A DNA stretch of 17,166 nt from Lentisphaeria bacterium. GTDB lineage: Bacteria > Verrucomicrobiota > Lentisphaeria > Oligosphaerales > Oligosphaeraceae. Shown here in pieces: positions 16,353 to 17,166 of the stretch (position 1 is the stretch's first letter; each line of letters starts with the position of its first letter). The position numbers and the translations under genes are program-made. The DNA lies in assembly GCA_024405235.1 (NCBI GenBank), contig JAKSPA010000008.1:1-17166 (forward strand). Direction: 5' to 3'. The notes beneath the pieces were generated by a model. The model was not told the DNA's origin. It ran no database searches and worked only from the letters and a program-made list of their open reading frames with translations.

Positions 16353-17166
16353 CTAGAGCTTCAGAAGAATTGCCTGTCCTGGTGCGATCCATGCGTTTTC
16401 GCCACCGAAAGGCGAGAGATAATCCTTCTTGAACTGGCTGCAGACCATGATGTTGTCCGGTTTGCCGTTGCGCCATTTCAGTCCATTCACATTGATGGTG
16501 CGTTTCAGATTCTTATTCAGAATCATGACATACTTTTCGCCTGTTTCGCGATCCACGAATTCCCCGACGGCGATGCGATGATCTGGCGCCGCAGGACCTT
16601 CTATGATGCTGTCGTTCTGCGGACCATCTTCGAAAGGCATTGGCTTTCCTGGCTGGAAGTGATAGACGCACGTGGAATCCAGTCGGTTCAGCGTGCGTGC
16701 CAGACACTTTATCGTGTTATTCACATAACGCATTGCATACCATGTATCTGTGCGGTTTCCCCATGAATCCACGGGAGCATGTCGGTAACTGGTGTTCTTG
16801 GGAGTGAAATACGTGAAATAGAGAATTCCCTTGGCGCCGTAGAGCAATGCGCTATAGACTTCGAAGAAGAGATCCGTTTCCGATGGAACGCGATAGATCA
16901 TGTGTCCGACGGCCAGCACGCACACATCAAACGGTATTCCGTTTTCATGAGCCACTTGACGTGTTTCCGCAAGTTGCTGCCAGTATCCAGGATGCAGCGG
17001 CGCATTTTCGTCTTCGTATAGAGAATAGAAATCATATCCGATGCGGGCAGGATGGACCTCCGCAACGAATTTTCTGGCGTATTCAAGATAATTCGGCGCG
17101 CCGAGCTGTTGTGTGTTTGCGTAATTCGGCAGTAGGTTGATAGATGTCGCACGTTTTGGATCGGCC
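16353..17166 (-). CDS. Barrel-type glycosidase-like protein, C-terminal part (runs off the window)
   Basis: The frame is open from the window edge to a TAG at 16353-16355, giving 270 visible residues; the start codon lies outside. The first visible residues (DPKR, then INLLPNYANTQQLG, YLEYARKFV, PARIGYDFYSLY) are like late strands of TIM-barrel glycosidases of the GH-A type. These are followed by AHENGIPFDVCVLAVGH, SALLYGAKGILYFTYFTP and a C-terminal beta domain (KYVMILNKNLKRTINVNG, WIAPGQAILLKL). The order suggests a beta-galactosidase/GH42-like or unassigned family; I cannot name it from this part. A GTG at 16955 is an internal valine and not a credible start, because the upstream codons continue the same domain. 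Confidence 0.8.
   Translation of the reverse strand, partial: ADPKRATSINLLPNYANTQQLGAPNYLEYARKFVAEVHPARIGYDFYSLYEDENAPLHPGYWQQLAETRQVAHENGIPFDVCVLAVGHMIYRVPSETDLFFEVYSALLYGAKGILYFTYFTPKNTSYRHAPVDSWGNRTDTWYAMRYVNNTIKCLARTLNRLDSTCVYHFQPGKPMPFEDGPQNDSIIEGPAAPDHRIAVGEFVDRETGEKYVMILNKNLKRTINVNGLKWRNGKPDNIMVCSQFKKDYLSPFGGENAWIAPGQAILLKL

Overview
The window most likely comes from a member of the Lentisphaerota (PVC superphylum), close to the gut polysaccharide degraders of the Victivallis type. This is inferred from gene content: several loci encode the pseudopilin start FTLIELLVVIAIIAILAS followed by an ALSKAR segment and a C-terminal H-X9-DG-like motif. They sit among exported glycan-active proteins with CBM9-like, GH67N/DUF4838-like and GH29 domains. 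No rRNA or other phylogenetic marker is present, so the assignment is an inference. I see no tRNA, transposase, integrase or CRISPR array.

Layout. 1-494: one end of a dispersed hairpin repeat, a 56-codon hypothetical ORF and two inverted repeats. 495-4286 (-): a very large exported multidomain protein (CBM9-like, LamG-like, glycosidase-like). 4287-8553: a rearranged accessory segment. It holds an 83-bp upstream module with a 9-bp tandem array, a 146-bp element with 22-bp inverted ends, a truncated pseudopilin, a non-coding repeat block, an AraC-family regulator split by a -1 frameshift at a T7 run, an intact pseudopilin, a truncated exported protein, and second copies of most repeats. 8554-13494 (+): a tight three-gene operon of a CBM9-like/calcineurin-like phosphoesterase fusion, a small exported beta-rich protein, and a GH67N/DUF4838/CBM9-like protein. 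It ends at a strong hairpin. 13741-15132 (-): a GH29 alpha-L-fucosidase with an N-terminal membrane anchor. 15511-16230 (+): a third pseudopilin. 16353-17166 (-): the C-terminal part of a barrel-type glycosidase-like protein running off the window.

How the genes fit together. Nearly all intact genes encode exported or membrane-attached proteins suited to binding and trimming complex, probably fucosylated and possibly phosphorylated or uronic-acid-containing glycans. An AraC-type regulator lies in the middle. The 83-bp module lies in the same orientation upstream of both the 1263-residue protein and the phosphoesterase operon, which suggests the two units share control.

The most unusual part is 4425-8770. 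A stretch covering 6907-8769 is present a second time at 4888-5598 in collapsed form, lacking three internal blocks (about 852, 116 and 184 bp). The retained blocks are 89 to 100 percent identical. The left edge of the collapsed copy abuts an element from a modular hairpin-plus-tail repeat family. This family, the AraC slippery site and the shared upstream module are the observations most worth following up.
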